A stretch of 32,996 nt of DNA from an uncultured Clostridia bacterium. GTDB taxonomy: Bacteria > Bacillota > Clostridia > Oscillospirales > Ruminococcaceae. Position 1 is the first letter of the stretch. Every line of letters begins with the position of its first letter. Below the pieces are notes generated by a model. The model did no database searches. It was not told the DNA's origin and saw nothing but the letters and a program-made list of their open reading frames with translations. Location: contig CANQKD010000020.1 of the NCBI GenBank assembly GCA_947624375.1, forward strand, positions 1 through 32,996. Reading direction: 5' to 3'. Position numbers and translations under genes: made by a program. Of the stretch, positions 1 to 8,892 are shown piece by piece.

Positions 1-44
1 AATAATAAACACACTATTAAAACAATGCGCAAACGCCGCCTTAC

Positions 45-161
45 AATTTCTTGCTTCTTGCTTCTAAACCTCTTGCCTCTAATAGCGCAGAAAGAACGGC
101 TTCACGCAAAAGTCGCAAAGCCGTTTCTAACATCTAACTTCTCACTTCCAGCCTCTAATAG
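45..161 (+). repeat. Composite heptad-repeat element, copy 1 (loop reversed, partial)
   Basis: Reversed loop (about 5-46), B heptads TTGCTTC/TTGCTTC and TTGCCTC (47-80), GCGCAG (85-90), hairpin AACGGCTT/AAGCCGTT (95-125), then A heptads (124-161: TTTCTAA CATCTAA and CTTCTCA CTTCCAG, then CCTCTAA). The order matches copies 2, 4, 5 and 8; the left arm is cut by the window edge. Confidence 0.75.
90..125 (-). terminator. Probable terminator of the EF-G-like gene, inside repeat copy 1
   Basis: Minus strand AACGGCTT, 15-base loop, AAGCCGTT, then CTTTCTGCG. It occupies the same place, between A heptads and the CGCAG motif, as the stronger terminator in copy 5. The T-tract is weak. Confidence 0.45.
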
Positions 162-181
162 GAGGCTATTTTAATACATTT

Positions 182-2290
182 TTACGCGTTATTTTCCGCT
201 GCGTATCTGGCTATTACCCCTGCCACAAGGTGCGAAGGCAGCTGCTCATAGCGCAGTTTCTCAAACGTGAAGTATCCCCTGCCCTGTGTCATCTGCCTCA
301 GCAGCAGAACAAAGTCTGTCATCTCGCTCATCGGCACTTCGGCAACTATCTCTGTGAGTCCTTTCTTCTCCGCAGGGTTCATGCCAAGCACTCTGCCGCG
401 GCGTTTGTTAAGCTCGCCCATCATGTCACCCGTGTTCTCATCGGGTACGCATACGTTCAGCGCGCCTATCGGCTCTAAAAGCACGGGGTCTGCCTGCGGT
501 ATGCCCTCTTTGAATGCCAGCGATGCAGCTATCTTGAACGCCATTTCAGAGGAGTCAACAGGGTGATAAGAACCATCTACCAGAATAGCTTTCAGACCCA
601 CCACGGGGAAGCCTGCCAGCAGACCTTTCTTTACACATTCCTGCAAGCCCTTTTCAACGGCAGGGAAGTAGTTTTTCGGTACAGCGCCGCCGAATATCCT
701 TTCTTCAAACACAAGGTCGTCAGATACACACGGCTCAAATTCTATCCATACATCACCATACTGACCGTGACCGCCCGACTGCTTTTTGTGCCTGCCCTGG
801 ACCTTGACTTTCTTGCGTATCGTCTCGCGATAAGAGATCTTCGGCACGGCAGTTACAACCTCAACGCCGAACGTGTCTTTCAGCCTGCCTGCAATGCTGT
901 CAAGGTGCAATCCTCCCAGCGTGCTTAGTATCATCTCATTCGTGGCATTGTCAAGCGAGTATGTTATAGTCATGTCTTCTTCTAAAAGTCTTGCCATAGC
1001 GGAGGCTATCTTAGCCTCGTCGCCCTGCTTTTTAGCTTTGACTGCCATTTGGTAGCAAGGCTTCGGGAACTCAACCTTTTCAAGAGCTGCCACCTTTTCC
1101 GGCGCGCAGATAGTGTCGTTGGTGTTTACGTTCATCTTCGCCGCAACAACAATATCGCCCGACGCCGCCTCGCTCACATCTATCTGCTTTTTGCCTACAA
1201 GCGTCATCAGCTTGCCGACCTTTTCGGTACTTCCTGTCGTAGCGTTCACAACGTCCATACCTGCGGTCATCTTTCCGCTGAGTACTTTTATAAATGACAT
1301 CTTACCCACAAACGGGTCTGCAACTGTCTTGAAAACAAACGCGCACAGCGGCTGAGATGCATTGCACTTTACCTCTATAATATCATCATTAGCGATAGCC
1401 TCTACAGTATCTTCATCACTCTGATTGGGCACAAGCAGCGTAAGCTCTTTAAGAAGCATATCAACGCCTTCCATAGTCGCCGCAGACACGCAGGTAACAG
1501 GTGTTATAACGCCCGACTTCATTCCCTTGTGTATGCCGTCTATAAGCTCTTTCTGCGTGAACGGCTCACCGAGTATGAACTTCTCTAAAAGCTCTTCGTC
1601 CGTTTCTGCCACAGCCTCCGATACCGCCGCAACAAGTCCGTCAATACGGTATTCCATATTAGCGGCTATCTCGGCGGTCGGCATATCCGTCTCAACTGCC
1701 GTACCCTTGCCGTCGTATTTGTATGCTTTCATTTCTATAAGATTTACATACGAAACTATCTTTCTGTCGGCGATAACGGGAACTACAACAGGGCACACGG
1801 TAGGTCCGAACTCGGATTTGAGCTGCGTAAGCACGTTGTTGAAGTTTGCGTTGTCGTCATCAAGCTTTGTAACAACAAACATCTTAGGCTTGCCAAGAGC
1901 CTCGGCGCACTCATAAGCCTTGTGCGTGCCCACCTTAACGCCCGACCTGCCCGAAACCGTTATTATCGTGCAGTCGCTTGCAGCAATACCTTCTGTCATG
2001 CCGCTTGCATAGTCAAAAAGACCCGGGGTGTCCAGCAGATTTATCTTGTATTCTTCAAGACCCAGTTTTGCGCCTGCGGTCTCAAAGCTGAGAAGCGATG
2101 TATAGACCGAGCATTTTCTCTTTATCTCGTCCGCGGTATAGTCTGAAACGGTGTTGCCGTCAGCCACTTTGCCAAGCCTGTCGGTCGCGCCGCATCTGTA
2201 AAGCAGAGCCTCAGCCAGCGATGTTTTGCCCGAGCCTGCGTGGCCTGCCAGCGCTATGTTCTTGATATTCGACCTTGTGTAATTTTTCAA
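182..2290 (-). CDS. EF-G-like translational GTPase (FusA2-type)
   Basis: A 702-residue protein with full EF-G architecture: GTPase domain first (P-loop GHAGSGKT at 16-23, DTPGLFD at 87-93, a TKLD motif in place of NKMD near 141), then a beta-barrel domain II and the C-terminal EF-G domains, including a GGHGQYGDVW stretch of domain IV. The usual catalytic His after DTPG is Leu, as expected for the divergent EF-G-like paralogue family, where it is often Tyr; its role in translation is less clear than that of canonical EF-G. No rpsL, rpsG or tuf neighbours, so this is probably not the housekeeping fusA. Start is TTG at 2290, chosen because GGGAG lies 9 bases upstream and no better start exists. 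It has its own promoter (2378-2406). Family certain, exact role inferred. Confidence 0.9.
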   Translation of the reverse strand: MKNYTRSNIKNIALAGHAGSGKTSLAEALLYRCGATDRLGKVADGNTVSDYTADEIKRKCSVYTSLLSFETAGAKLGLEEYKINLLDTPGLFDYASGMTEGIAASDCTIITVSGRSGVKVGTHKAYECAEALGKPKMFVVTKLDDDNANFNNVLTQLKSEFGPTVCPVVVPVIADRKIVSYVNLIEMKAYKYDGKGTAVETDMPTAEIAANMEYRIDGLVAAVSEAVAETDEELLEKFILGEPFTQKELIDGIHKGMKSGVITPVTCVSAATMEGVDMLLKELTLLVPNQSDEDTVEAIANDDIIEVKCNASQPLCAFVFKTVADPFVGKMSFIKVLSGKMTAGMDVVNATTGSTEKVGKLMTLVGKKQIDVSEAASGDIVVAAKMNVNTNDTICAPEKVAALEKVEFPKPCYQMAVKAKKQGDEAKIASAMARLLEEDMTITYSLDNATNEMILSTLGGLHLDSIAGRLKDTFGVEVVTAVPKISYRETIRKKVKVQGRHKKQSGGHGQYGDVWIEFEPCVSDDLVFEERIFGGAVPKNYFPAVEKGLQECVKKGLLAGFPVVGLKAILVDGSYHPVDSSEMAFKIAASLAFKEGIPQADPVLLEPIGALNVCVPDENTGDMMGELNKRRGRVLGMNPAEKKGLTEIVAEVPMSEMTDFVLLLRQMTQGRGYFTFEKLRYEQLPSHLVAGVIARYAAENNA

Positions 2291-2377
2291 CTTAATGATC
2301 TCCCGTCTTGTGGATTTGCAGCCGTTAATTACTTGCTTTATTAAAAATGCCTAATTAAAATTAAACTGCACGACTTA

Positions 2378-2406
2378 ATTATATAACATTTCCACATAGA
2401 TTGCAA
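2378..2406 (-). promoter_or_regulatory. Promoter of the EF-G-like gene
   Basis: On the minus strand TTGCAA (2406-2401) is followed after exactly 17 bases by a perfect TATAAT (2383-2378). It lies about 90 bases before the TTG start, so the GTPase gene can be transcribed independently of the ATPase gene upstream. Confidence 0.7.
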
Positions 2407-2468
2407 CGGCTTTCGGCATTGTTTACAATTTATTCACATTCAAGGATAATTTTTTGTTCAAAATTCAG

Positions 2469-5090
2469 CTAGATCTTCGTTTTTGAAGACACCACAGCCG
2501 ACAGCAGCGGCACTGCAAACGAGTATGCAGCTGCTATAGCCATACACAAAGGGCTGAGTGCCACGGTTGAGAATACTCCCTGCAAAAACGGCAGATACAC
2601 AGCCGCCAGTATCACAATAAGTGATAGCGCCACCGCCGCCAGCATGAAGATATTATCAAACAGCGGCACATTGAAAAGCGTTTTTTCCTCGCTCTTACAT
2701 TCAAAAACGTGCAGCAGCTGCGAAGCCACCAGCGTGACAAGCGCGCCCGTTCTCGCCGCCTGTTCGCTGCCCGTCAGCCGCATAACCGTTACAAAGCAAG
2801 CCAGCGTGCTAAGCCCTATAAGCAGTCCGCGGAAAATAATGCGCGACATCAGCCCTCCCGAGAAAAAGCTCTCATCACGCCTGCGCGGCTTTTTCTTCAT
2901 AACACTCTCTTCTGTAGGCTCAAGCCCCAGCGCCACCGCAGGCAGACTGTCTGTCACTAAATTTACAAGCAGTATCTGCGTAGGCAAAAGCACCACCGGC
3001 AGCCCCATAAGTATGCCGAAAAGCATAGTAACCACCTCGCCTATGTTGCAGGAGATAAGATACCTTACAAATTTGCGTATGTTAGCATAAATAGTGCGCC
3101 CCTGCTCTACCGCTCCCACAAGGGTAGCAAAGTTGTCGTCAAGCAAGACCACATCAGCAGCCGACCGCGTTACATCAGTACCCGTTATACCCATAGATAC
3201 GCCGATATCCGCCTCTTTTACCGCAGGCGCATCGTTCACTCCGTCACCCGTCATAGCAACAACGTGCCCTTTTGCCTTGAACGCCCTCACGATCCGCAGT
3301 TTGTCGGCAGGGCTGACGCGCGCGAAGACTGTCACTTTTTCTATAATTTCCGCAAGCGCATCATCGGTCATCGCCGCAAGCTCTGCACCGGTAAGCGCAA
3401 TATCACCGCTGTGGAATATCCCTGCCTGCTTTGCTATCTCTACCGCCGTAAGCGCGTGGTCGCCCGTTATCATCACCGTTTTTATGTGCGCTTTTGAGCA
3501 CAGCTTAACAGCGTTTTTAGCCTCTTTTTTGGGAGGGTCTATCATTCCTGCAAAGCCTAAAAATACCGTTTTACCATCGGTTTCTTCGCAAAACGCTAAA
3601 ACCCTCAGAGCCTTTGCAGCCATGCCGTCGCACCTGCCCATAAGCGCCCTTTTAGCGCCGCCGTCAAGTAAGGCTGTCTCTTTTTCGCGCTGCACATATC
3701 CGCACATATCAAGAATTACATCAGCCGCTCCTTTGGTGTATGTTATAACCTTACCGCCGATTTTTACTGTCACAGACATCTTCCTGCTCTCGCTCTCAAA
3801 CGGCACTTCCGAGAGCCTCTCCGCCCCCAGCCTGTCAGCGGTAACAGAGCCTTTCGCGGCGGCTATAAGCAGCGCAGTTTCGGTAGGGTCTCCGTAAGTC
3901 TGCCACTCGTGTACGCCTTTTTTCGTCACTGTTCGCGTAATGTCAGCATCGCTGCACACCACCGCGCATATAAGCAGCTCTCTGAGAGCCTCAACCGGCG
4001 GATCTGCCACACCGTCAGAAAGTATCTGACCATCGCACTGCGTACCGCTGCCGGTAACGTTGAAATCGCAGTCGGCGGTCGATATTCGCGTTACAGTCAT
4101 TTTGTTTTCCGTGATAGTACCGGTCTTGTCGGTGCATATAACAGATGCGCACCCCAGCGTTTCTACCGAGTGCAGCTTGTGTACAAACGCGTTCTTTTTA
4201 AGCATACTGCGCACCGCCAGCGCCAAAGCGATAGTGACCGTAGCAGGCAGCCCCTCGGGTATTGCTGCAATAGCCACCGTTATTCCCGTCATAAGCATTG
4301 AAAACACAGGTTCGCCGCGAATAACGCCTGCCAGAAATACCACCACGCACACCGCAAGGCAGATTATCGCAAGCCGCTTGCCAAGCTCACCGAGGCGTTT
4401 TTGCAGCGGTGTCTGCTCCTCCTCGATGTCGGAAAGCATATCGGATACCTGCCCTATCTGCGTTGAAAGCCCCGTAACAGCAACTTCGCACCTCGCCTTG
4501 CCTTTAACAACGTTCGTGCCCATGTATGCCATATATGGCAGATTCAGCGCGCTGAAAGTAGTTTCGCCGCTGCGGCAGCGTTTTGCACACGCCTGCGTTT
4601 CGCCGGTAAGTATCGCTTCATCGCACATAAGGCTCTGCGAAGATATTATATAGCAGTCCGCAGGAACTCTGTCACCGCTCTCCAATTCAACAACATCGCC
4701 GCGCACAAGCTCGCTTGCAGGCAGCACTTTCAGCTTGCCGTCACGGTATACTTTCGCTGTGGGTGAGGTCATCTTCTCCAAGGCTTCCAGCGTTCTCTCT
4801 GTGCGGTATTCCTGAATGAACCCCAGCGCCGCATCGAGCAGCACAACAAGAAGTATCGTTGCCGCATCGTAAAATTCGCCCATAAATACGGATACCACCG
4901 TCGCGCCAAGCAGTATCATCACCATAATGTCGCGAAACTGGTTTATAAATATGCCTGCCGCGCTTTTCTTTTTCTTCTCTCCTAAAACGTTCCTGCCGTC
5001 CTCTTCCAATCGCCTTTGCGCAATCTCCTCGGGCAGCCCCAAAGATGTTTCCTGCTCATCCTTTATTTCTTCCACAAAATATTCAAGCAT
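2469..5090 (-). CDS. SERCA-type Ca2+-transporting P-type ATPase
   Basis: An 873-residue P2A ATPase that would pump Ca2+ out of the cytoplasm. Visible in order: N-terminal cation-ATPase domain, actuator motif LTGET, M4 with AAIPEGLP, phosphorylation motif DKTGTIT (Asp321), ITGDHALTA, hinge MTGDGVNDAPAV, and the M5 to M10 membrane domain. Ca2+ ligands known from SERCA are all present: the Glu of PEGL, Asn and Glu of SCNIGE in M5, and Asn, Thr and Asp of NLVTDSLPA in M6, which supports Ca2+ over other ions and full two-site chemistry. Length is normal. Start ATG 5090 is preceded by AAAGGAG at a 7-base spacing. It is followed on the same strand by the EF-G-like gene after 178 bases. Confidence 0.94.
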   Translation of the reverse strand: MLEYFVEEIKDEQETSLGLPEEIAQRRLEEDGRNVLGEKKKKSAAGIFINQFRDIMVMILLGATVVSVFMGEFYDAATILLVVLLDAALGFIQEYRTERTLEALEKMTSPTAKVYRDGKLKVLPASELVRGDVVELESGDRVPADCYIISSQSLMCDEAILTGETQACAKRCRSGETTFSALNLPYMAYMGTNVVKGKARCEVAVTGLSTQIGQVSDMLSDIEEEQTPLQKRLGELGKRLAIICLAVCVVVFLAGVIRGEPVFSMLMTGITVAIAAIPEGLPATVTIALALAVRSMLKKNAFVHKLHSVETLGCASVICTDKTGTITENKMTVTRISTADCDFNVTGSGTQCDGQILSDGVADPPVEALRELLICAVVCSDADITRTVTKKGVHEWQTYGDPTETALLIAAAKGSVTADRLGAERLSEVPFESESRKMSVTVKIGGKVITYTKGAADVILDMCGYVQREKETALLDGGAKRALMGRCDGMAAKALRVLAFCEETDGKTVFLGFAGMIDPPKKEAKNAVKLCSKAHIKTVMITGDHALTAVEIAKQAGIFHSGDIALTGAELAAMTDDALAEIIEKVTVFARVSPADKLRIVRAFKAKGHVVAMTGDGVNDAPAVKEADIGVSMGITGTDVTRSAADVVLLDDNFATLVGAVEQGRTIYANIRKFVRYLISCNIGEVVTMLFGILMGLPVVLLPTQILLVNLVTDSLPAVALGLEPTEESVMKKKPRRRDESFFSGGLMSRIIFRGLLIGLSTLACFVTVMRLTGSEQAARTGALVTLVASQLLHVFECKSEEKTLFNVPLFDNIFMLAAVALSLIVILAAVYLPFLQGVFSTVALSPLCMAIAAAYSFAVPLLSAVVSSKTKI

Positions 5091-5173
5091 AGCCTTTCTC
5101 CTTTCTTGTACACGCTTTTAAGACCTGTACAATTTATATGTTTGCATACTATGGCAATATGCCGCCGAGCTTC

Positions 5174-5201
5174 ATAATATATTACAGGCAAGATATGTAA
5201 A
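5174..5201 (-). promoter_or_regulatory. Possible promoter of the Ca2+ ATPase gene
   Basis: TTTACA (5201-5196) and TATTAT (5179-5174) on the minus strand are separated by 16 bases. The match is moderate and it overlaps the plus-strand hairpin at 5184-5216, so the call is tentative. Confidence 0.35.
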
Positions 5202-5222
5202 GATATTATTGCCTGTTTTTTA
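5184..5222 (+). promoter_or_regulatory. Leader hairpin with T-tract before the DUF3343 gene
   Basis: ACAGGCAA (5184-5191) and TTGCCTGT (5209-5216) form an 8-base stem; an inner ATAT/ATAT pair can extend it. A run of six T follows at 5215-5220. It looks like an intrinsic terminator, yet it sits in the divergent spacer, 25 bases before the next start codon, where there is no upstream plus-strand gene to end. It may be a leader attenuator. Confidence 0.45.
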
Positions 5223-5246
5223 TAAACACACAGGAGGTCAGCTTTA

Positions 5247-5474
5247 ATGACAGGAAACCTTGAAAAGACTGTATTTGCTATGTCCTCTATAACCTATGCC
5301 GCCAAAGCGCAGAGCATACTGCGGCAAAACGGCTACGGCTGCGAGGTCATAAGAACGCCGAAAGACCTTTCAAAAGGCTGCGGCTACAGTATAAAAGTTA
5401 TCGGCAGCCGCGAGGGAGCAGCATCTTTACTCTCGCAGGCAGGCATATTGATAAAGGCAGCAAAAGAGCTGTGA
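5247..5474 (+). CDS. DUF3343 small protein (putative Se/S carrier-like)
   Basis: A 75-residue soluble protein matching the DUF3343 pattern: a short beta-alpha-beta fold with the signature CGYSIKV near residue 47, in which the Cys-Gly pair is the family hallmark. DUF3343 proteins have been proposed as sulfur or selenium carriers because they occur beside selenium genes and cysteine desulfurases; no biochemical role is shown by this sequence itself. Start ATG 5247 has AGGAGG at a 9-base spacing. The next gene, 24 bases downstream, is a cysteine desulfurase-family enzyme, which fits the carrier idea. No selD, selA or selB is in the window. Confidence 0.78.
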   Translation: MTGNLEKTVFAMSSITYAAKAQSILRQNGYGCEVIRTPKDLSKGCGYSIKVIGSREGAASLLSQAGILIKAAKEL

Positions 5475-5498
5475 TTTAAAAAGAGATGAGGCGATAAA

Positions 5499-6623
5499 TT
5501 GATATATTTTGATAATTCCGCTACCACATACCCAAAGCCCGTCACGGTCGCGCAGGCGGTGGCAAACGCAGTTGCAAAGCTGGGCGGCAACCCCGGCAGA
5601 GGCGGTCACACCATGGCTATGCAAAGCGCGCAGGCTGTATATAAAGTAAGAGAGCAGGCAGCGAAAATGTTCGGCGCAAAAAGCGAAAACACCGTGTTCA
5701 CGCTAAACTGCACCCACGCGCTGAACACCGCAATAAAAGGCGTTGTGCCGCCTGATTCTCACGTTGTTATATCTTCAATAGAGCATAACAGCGTTTCCCG
5801 ACCCGTTTATGCGCTTGGCGAAAAAGGCGTTAAATGCTCTATAGCGCGCGTTTGCGAGGACGACGACGAAACGCTGGAGAACTTCTCAAAGCTCATAGGC
5901 AAAGATACCAAAGCGGTCATATGCACCGCCGTTTCAAACGTCACCGGCAAGATCCTGCCTATAGAGCGCATTTACAGCCTGTGCAAAGAAAAAGGCGTTT
6001 GCCTTATCTGTGATGCTGCCCAGGCGGCAGGCGTTCTGCCTCTCTCGGTAAATACCTGCGCAGACATCATCTGCACCGCGGGGCATAAGGGTCTTTACGG
6101 TCCGTCGGGCACGGGGCTGCTTGTAACAAACGGCAACTACCCCATTTTACCGCTTACAGAGGGCGGCACGGGCACTACCTCGCTGGAGACCGCCCAGCCC
6201 GATATAATGCCCGAAATGCTGGAGAGCGGCACGGTCAATGTTCCCGGCATAGTGGGGCTTGGCAAGGGCATCGAGTTTGTAAATTCAAAGGGGCTTGCAA
6301 ATATCCACGCAAAAGAGCAAAAGCTGTGCGATATCTTCATAAGCTATATAAAAAACGTAAAGGGCATAAAAATATACCGAGGCAACGAGGCTTACGCGCC
6401 TATAGTCGCTTTCAATGTGGGTGATATACATTCGGGCGATATAGCGCAGTTTTTGAGCGACAACGGCTTTGCTCTGAGGGGCGGCTACCAGTGCGCCGCG
6501 GTGACTCATCACTTCTTAAAAACGCTCGATCAGGGCGTGGTAAGATTTTCGCCTTCGGTGTTCAATAGCGAAAAGCAAGTCGCGCTTCTGGCTCTGGCAG
6601 TAAAAAAATCAGCAAATTTTTAA
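5499..6623 (+). CDS. Cysteine desulfurase-family PLP enzyme (class V aminotransferase)
   Basis: A 374-residue class V aminotransferase-fold protein that begins with the family-typical YFDNSATTYPKP. The PLP lysine lies in the motif TAGHKGLYGPSG, preceded by the CDAAQAAG strand with the PLP-binding Asp, and the candidate persulfide cysteine is in ALRGGYQCAAVTHH near the C-terminus, as in group II (SufS/CsdB-like) desulfurases. It resembles the cysteine desulfurase family protein subgroup (TIGR01977 type) rather than IscS or SufS of an assembly operon; no sufBCD or iscU is nearby. Start is TTG 5499, with GAGG seven bases upstream; the nearby ATG at 5486 runs into a stop. It is probably cotranscribed with the DUF3343 gene and may load it with sulfur or selenium. 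Confidence 0.87.
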   Translation: MIYFDNSATTYPKPVTVAQAVANAVAKLGGNPGRGGHTMAMQSAQAVYKVREQAAKMFGAKSENTVFTLNCTHALNTAIKGVVPPDSHVVISSIEHNSVSRPVYALGEKGVKCSIARVCEDDDETLENFSKLIGKDTKAVICTAVSNVTGKILPIERIYSLCKEKGVCLICDAAQAAGVLPLSVNTCADIICTAGHKGLYGPSGTGLLVTNGNYPILPLTEGGTGTTSLETAQPDIMPEMLESGTVNVPGIVGLGKGIEFVNSKGLANIHAKEQKLCDIFISYIKNVKGIKIYRGNEAYAPIVAFNVGDIHSGDIAQFLSDNGFALRGGYQCAAVTHHFLKTLDQGVVRFSPSVFNSEKQVALLALAVKKSANF

Positions 6624-6642
6624 GGAAATTTATAAAAAGGTC

Positions 6643-6671
6643 TTGTGATTTTTTAAAATATATGATAAAAT
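6643..6671 (+). promoter_or_regulatory. Promoter of cdaA-cdaR
   Basis: TTGTGA (6643-6648), 17 bases, TAAAAT (6666-6671), with an extended -10 TG at 6663-6664. The leader holds a small inverted repeat, ATACGG/CCGTAT (6674-6703), before the ribosome site. Confidence 0.7.
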
Positions 6672-6721
6672 AAATACGGTCATATCTTTTTTAAGAGCCG
6701 TATGAAAGGAAGTGAAGCGGT

Positions 6722-7591
6722 ATGAAAGACTTTTTCAATGCATTTATAAGCGTGTGCGAGTCAATATCTTTGCCGGATATTGTCGATATGATACTGCTTT
6801 CATATCTGCTTTTCAAATTCATGCAGCTCGTGCGCGAAACAAGAGCCCAGCAGCTGGTAAAGGGCATATGCATAATGATAGTCGCCTACCTTATCGCAGA
6901 CTTTTTCGAGCTGACGATAATGTCTTTCATACTGACAAAGTGCTTCCAGTGGGGAATACTTGCGATAATCATAATGTTCCAGCCGGAGCTCAGGCGAATA
7001 CTTGAAAAGATAGGCAGAGCGAAGATAATGGATTTCAACGTGTTTAACTCTACCGATCCGCAGGATATAGAAAGCGCGTGGGGAAAAGCCATAAACTCGA
7101 TATGCGATGCAGCCGCAAGCCTTTCCGCCACCGCTACAGGCGCGCTTATAGTGTGTGAGCGGCAGACAAGGCTGGGCGAACAGATAGATACCGGCACGAT
7201 ACTCAACTGCACACCGAGCGAGGCGGTATTCGGCAACATATTCTTCCCGAACACTCCGCTTCACGACGGCGCGGTGATAATGCGTGACGGCATGATACTT
7301 GCGGCAGGGTGCTTTCTGCCAAAGCCGCAGAAGGAAGAACTTATAAACAAACAGCTCGGTTCGCGCCACAGAGCCGCCATTGGAATGAGCGAGAACTCCG
7401 ATGCGATAGTTATAGTTGTTTCGGAAGAAACAGGCACTATATCCGTTGCGGAGGACGGCGAACTTACCAGAGGCTACACGAGAGACAGCCTTAAAAAGCT
7501 GCTCACCGACAGGCTGATGCCCGAGAAGAACGCCTCTCAGAAGACCACGCTCAAAGAGAAAGTGAGGGCAAAATGGAAAAAAGAAAGTTAA
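6722..7591 (+). CDS. cdaA: Diadenylate cyclase CdaA
   Basis: A 289-residue membrane-bound enzyme that joins two ATP into c-di-AMP. The N-terminal third has three predicted membrane helices (about 10-95); the DisA_N catalytic domain follows, with the diagnostic DGA motif in LHDGAVI (Asp182-Ala184) and the RHR motif (Arg215-Arg217), both intact. Length matches CdaA (about 270-290). ATG 6722 follows AAAGGAAGTG. It overlaps the next gene by 19 bases, and that gene encodes the CdaR partner. In many Firmicutes glmM comes third; here it does not. Confidence 0.95.
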   Translation: MKDFFNAFISVCESISLPDIVDMILLSYLLFKFMQLVRETRAQQLVKGICIMIVAYLIADFFELTIMSFILTKCFQWGILAIIIMFQPELRRILEKIGRAKIMDFNVFNSTDPQDIESAWGKAINSICDAAASLSATATGALIVCERQTRLGEQIDTGTILNCTPSEAVFGNIFFPNTPLHDGAVIMRDGMILAAGCFLPKPQKEELINKQLGSRHRAAIGMSENSDAIVIVVSEETGTISVAEDGELTRGYTRDSLKKLLTDRLMPEKNASQKTTLKEKVRAKWKKES

Positions 7592-8892
7592 GATTCTTAA
7601 AAGTCCTCAAAAAAGATTTTGCGCTGAGGGTGCTGGCGGTAGTGCTTGCCGTTATAATATGGTTCGCGCTTTCAATAACGCTGTTCCCTACCGTTTATAT
7701 GACCATCTCCGAAGTACCGGTGACTGTTGCTGTTGAAGGCACTTCTGCCGGGTCGCAGGGGCTGGAGCTTATAGATTTCAACGATGAAACAAAAGTTGAA
7801 GTAAGCATAAGCGGCATGAGATATGAGATAGGCTCTTTCACCTCAAAAGATCTTCACGCCACAGTGGATACCAGCGGCATAAGCGAGGCGGGAACATACA
7901 GCCTGCCGGTAAAGGTCACATCTTCGGCAGATTCTATGAACGTAACGGCGATAACGCCCTCTACCGTAAAAGTAAAGCTGGACTATATAAAGACCGCCAA
8001 TATACCTCTTAGAGTAAGGGCAAGCTCAATAAGCCCGGCAGAGGGCTATTCGCTGGGCGACCCCATAATCACGCCGGAGACCATTCAGGTAAAAGGCGAG
8101 CAGAAACTTGTAGATAAAATTTCATATGCCATTTTCGCTGTAGATCAGAAACAAACGCTTACCGAATCTTACGATACCTCGGACGGCAAGGTGTATCTGT
8201 ATACCGATGACGGCACGCTTATTGACGACAAGTCTTTCGAGATAAGCAACGACCCCATTTCGGTAAAGTTCCCGGTATACTTCCTCAAGACGCTGAATTT
8301 CACGTTTGACTATCAGGGCGCGCCCGAAAACTTTGATACTTCGATACTGAAATATACGCTTTCCAACGACACTATTGACGTTATGACCGCCAACGACAGC
8401 ATATTGAATCAGGATGATCTGCATCTGGGATATATAAACCTCAGCGACATCGACCTTGAAAAGACCTTTACTTTTGATGTGCTGCTTGACAGCGGCGTAA
8501 CGAGCACTTCGGGCATAAATACCGTTACCGTAACGTTCGACCCCTCGGGATTTGTCTGCAAGGAATTTACCATTCCCGAAAGCAATATCAAGATAATAAA
8601 CGCCCCTGCAAATCAGGATATCCGCCTTACCACAAAGGCTGTTCCAAACGTTAAGATATACGGTCCGCAGAGCGTTATGGAGACCCTTTCGGCAGATGAT
8701 ATCATAGCCGAGTTCGATATGCAGTCTTCCGTGCTTGAATACGGCTCTTACACACGCAGTGTGAAGATATATGCGCCGCAGGTAAGCACGGTGTGGTGCT
8801 GCGGCAGCTATGAGATAATGTTCACGGTAGCCGAAAAGAAGACTACCACTACCACAACCACTACCGCCAAGCCCTCAAGACCCGAAAGATAA
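7573..8892 (+). CDS. cdaR: CdaA regulator CdaR (YbbR-domain protein)
   Basis: A 439-residue protein with one N-terminal membrane helix (about 18-38, VLAVVLAVIIWFALS) and a long extracytoplasmic part made of repeated YbbR domains (roughly 45-135, 140-225, 235-320, 325-420). YbbR/CdaR proteins bind CdaA at the membrane and modulate its activity. The C-terminus ends in a low-complexity run of eight threonines followed by AKPSRPER, unusual for the core family and probably a disordered surface tail. ATG 7573 has GAGGG six bases upstream, inside the end of cdaA, so the two are translationally coupled. Confidence 0.92.
   Translation: MEKRKLRFLKVLKKDFALRVLAVVLAVIIWFALSITLFPTVYMTISEVPVTVAVEGTSAGSQGLELIDFNDETKVEVSISGMRYEIGSFTSKDLHATVDTSGISEAGTYSLPVKVTSSADSMNVTAITPSTVKVKLDYIKTANIPLRVRASSISPAEGYSLGDPIITPETIQVKGEQKLVDKISYAIFAVDQKQTLTESYDTSDGKVYLYTDDGTLIDDKSFEISNDPISVKFPVYFLKTLNFTFDYQGAPENFDTSILKYTLSNDTIDVMTANDSILNQDDLHLGYINLSDIDLEKTFTFDVLLDSGVTSTSGINTVTVTFDPSGFVCKEFTIPESNIKIINAPANQDIRLTTKAVPNVKIYGPQSVMETLSADDIIAEFDMQSSVLEYGSYTRSVKIYAPQVSTVWCCGSYEIMFTVAEKKTTTTTTTTAKPSRPER

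Noticed and set aside
3094-3897. Long plus-strand open frame opposite the Ca2+ ATPase gene
   Set aside because: It is a low-complexity antisense frame with no ribosome site; the minus strand encodes a clear ATPase with all motifs.
6702-6725. Seven-codon frame overlapping the cdaA start (ATGA)
   Set aside because: It has no ribosome site of its own and contains the cdaA ribosome site; probably chance.
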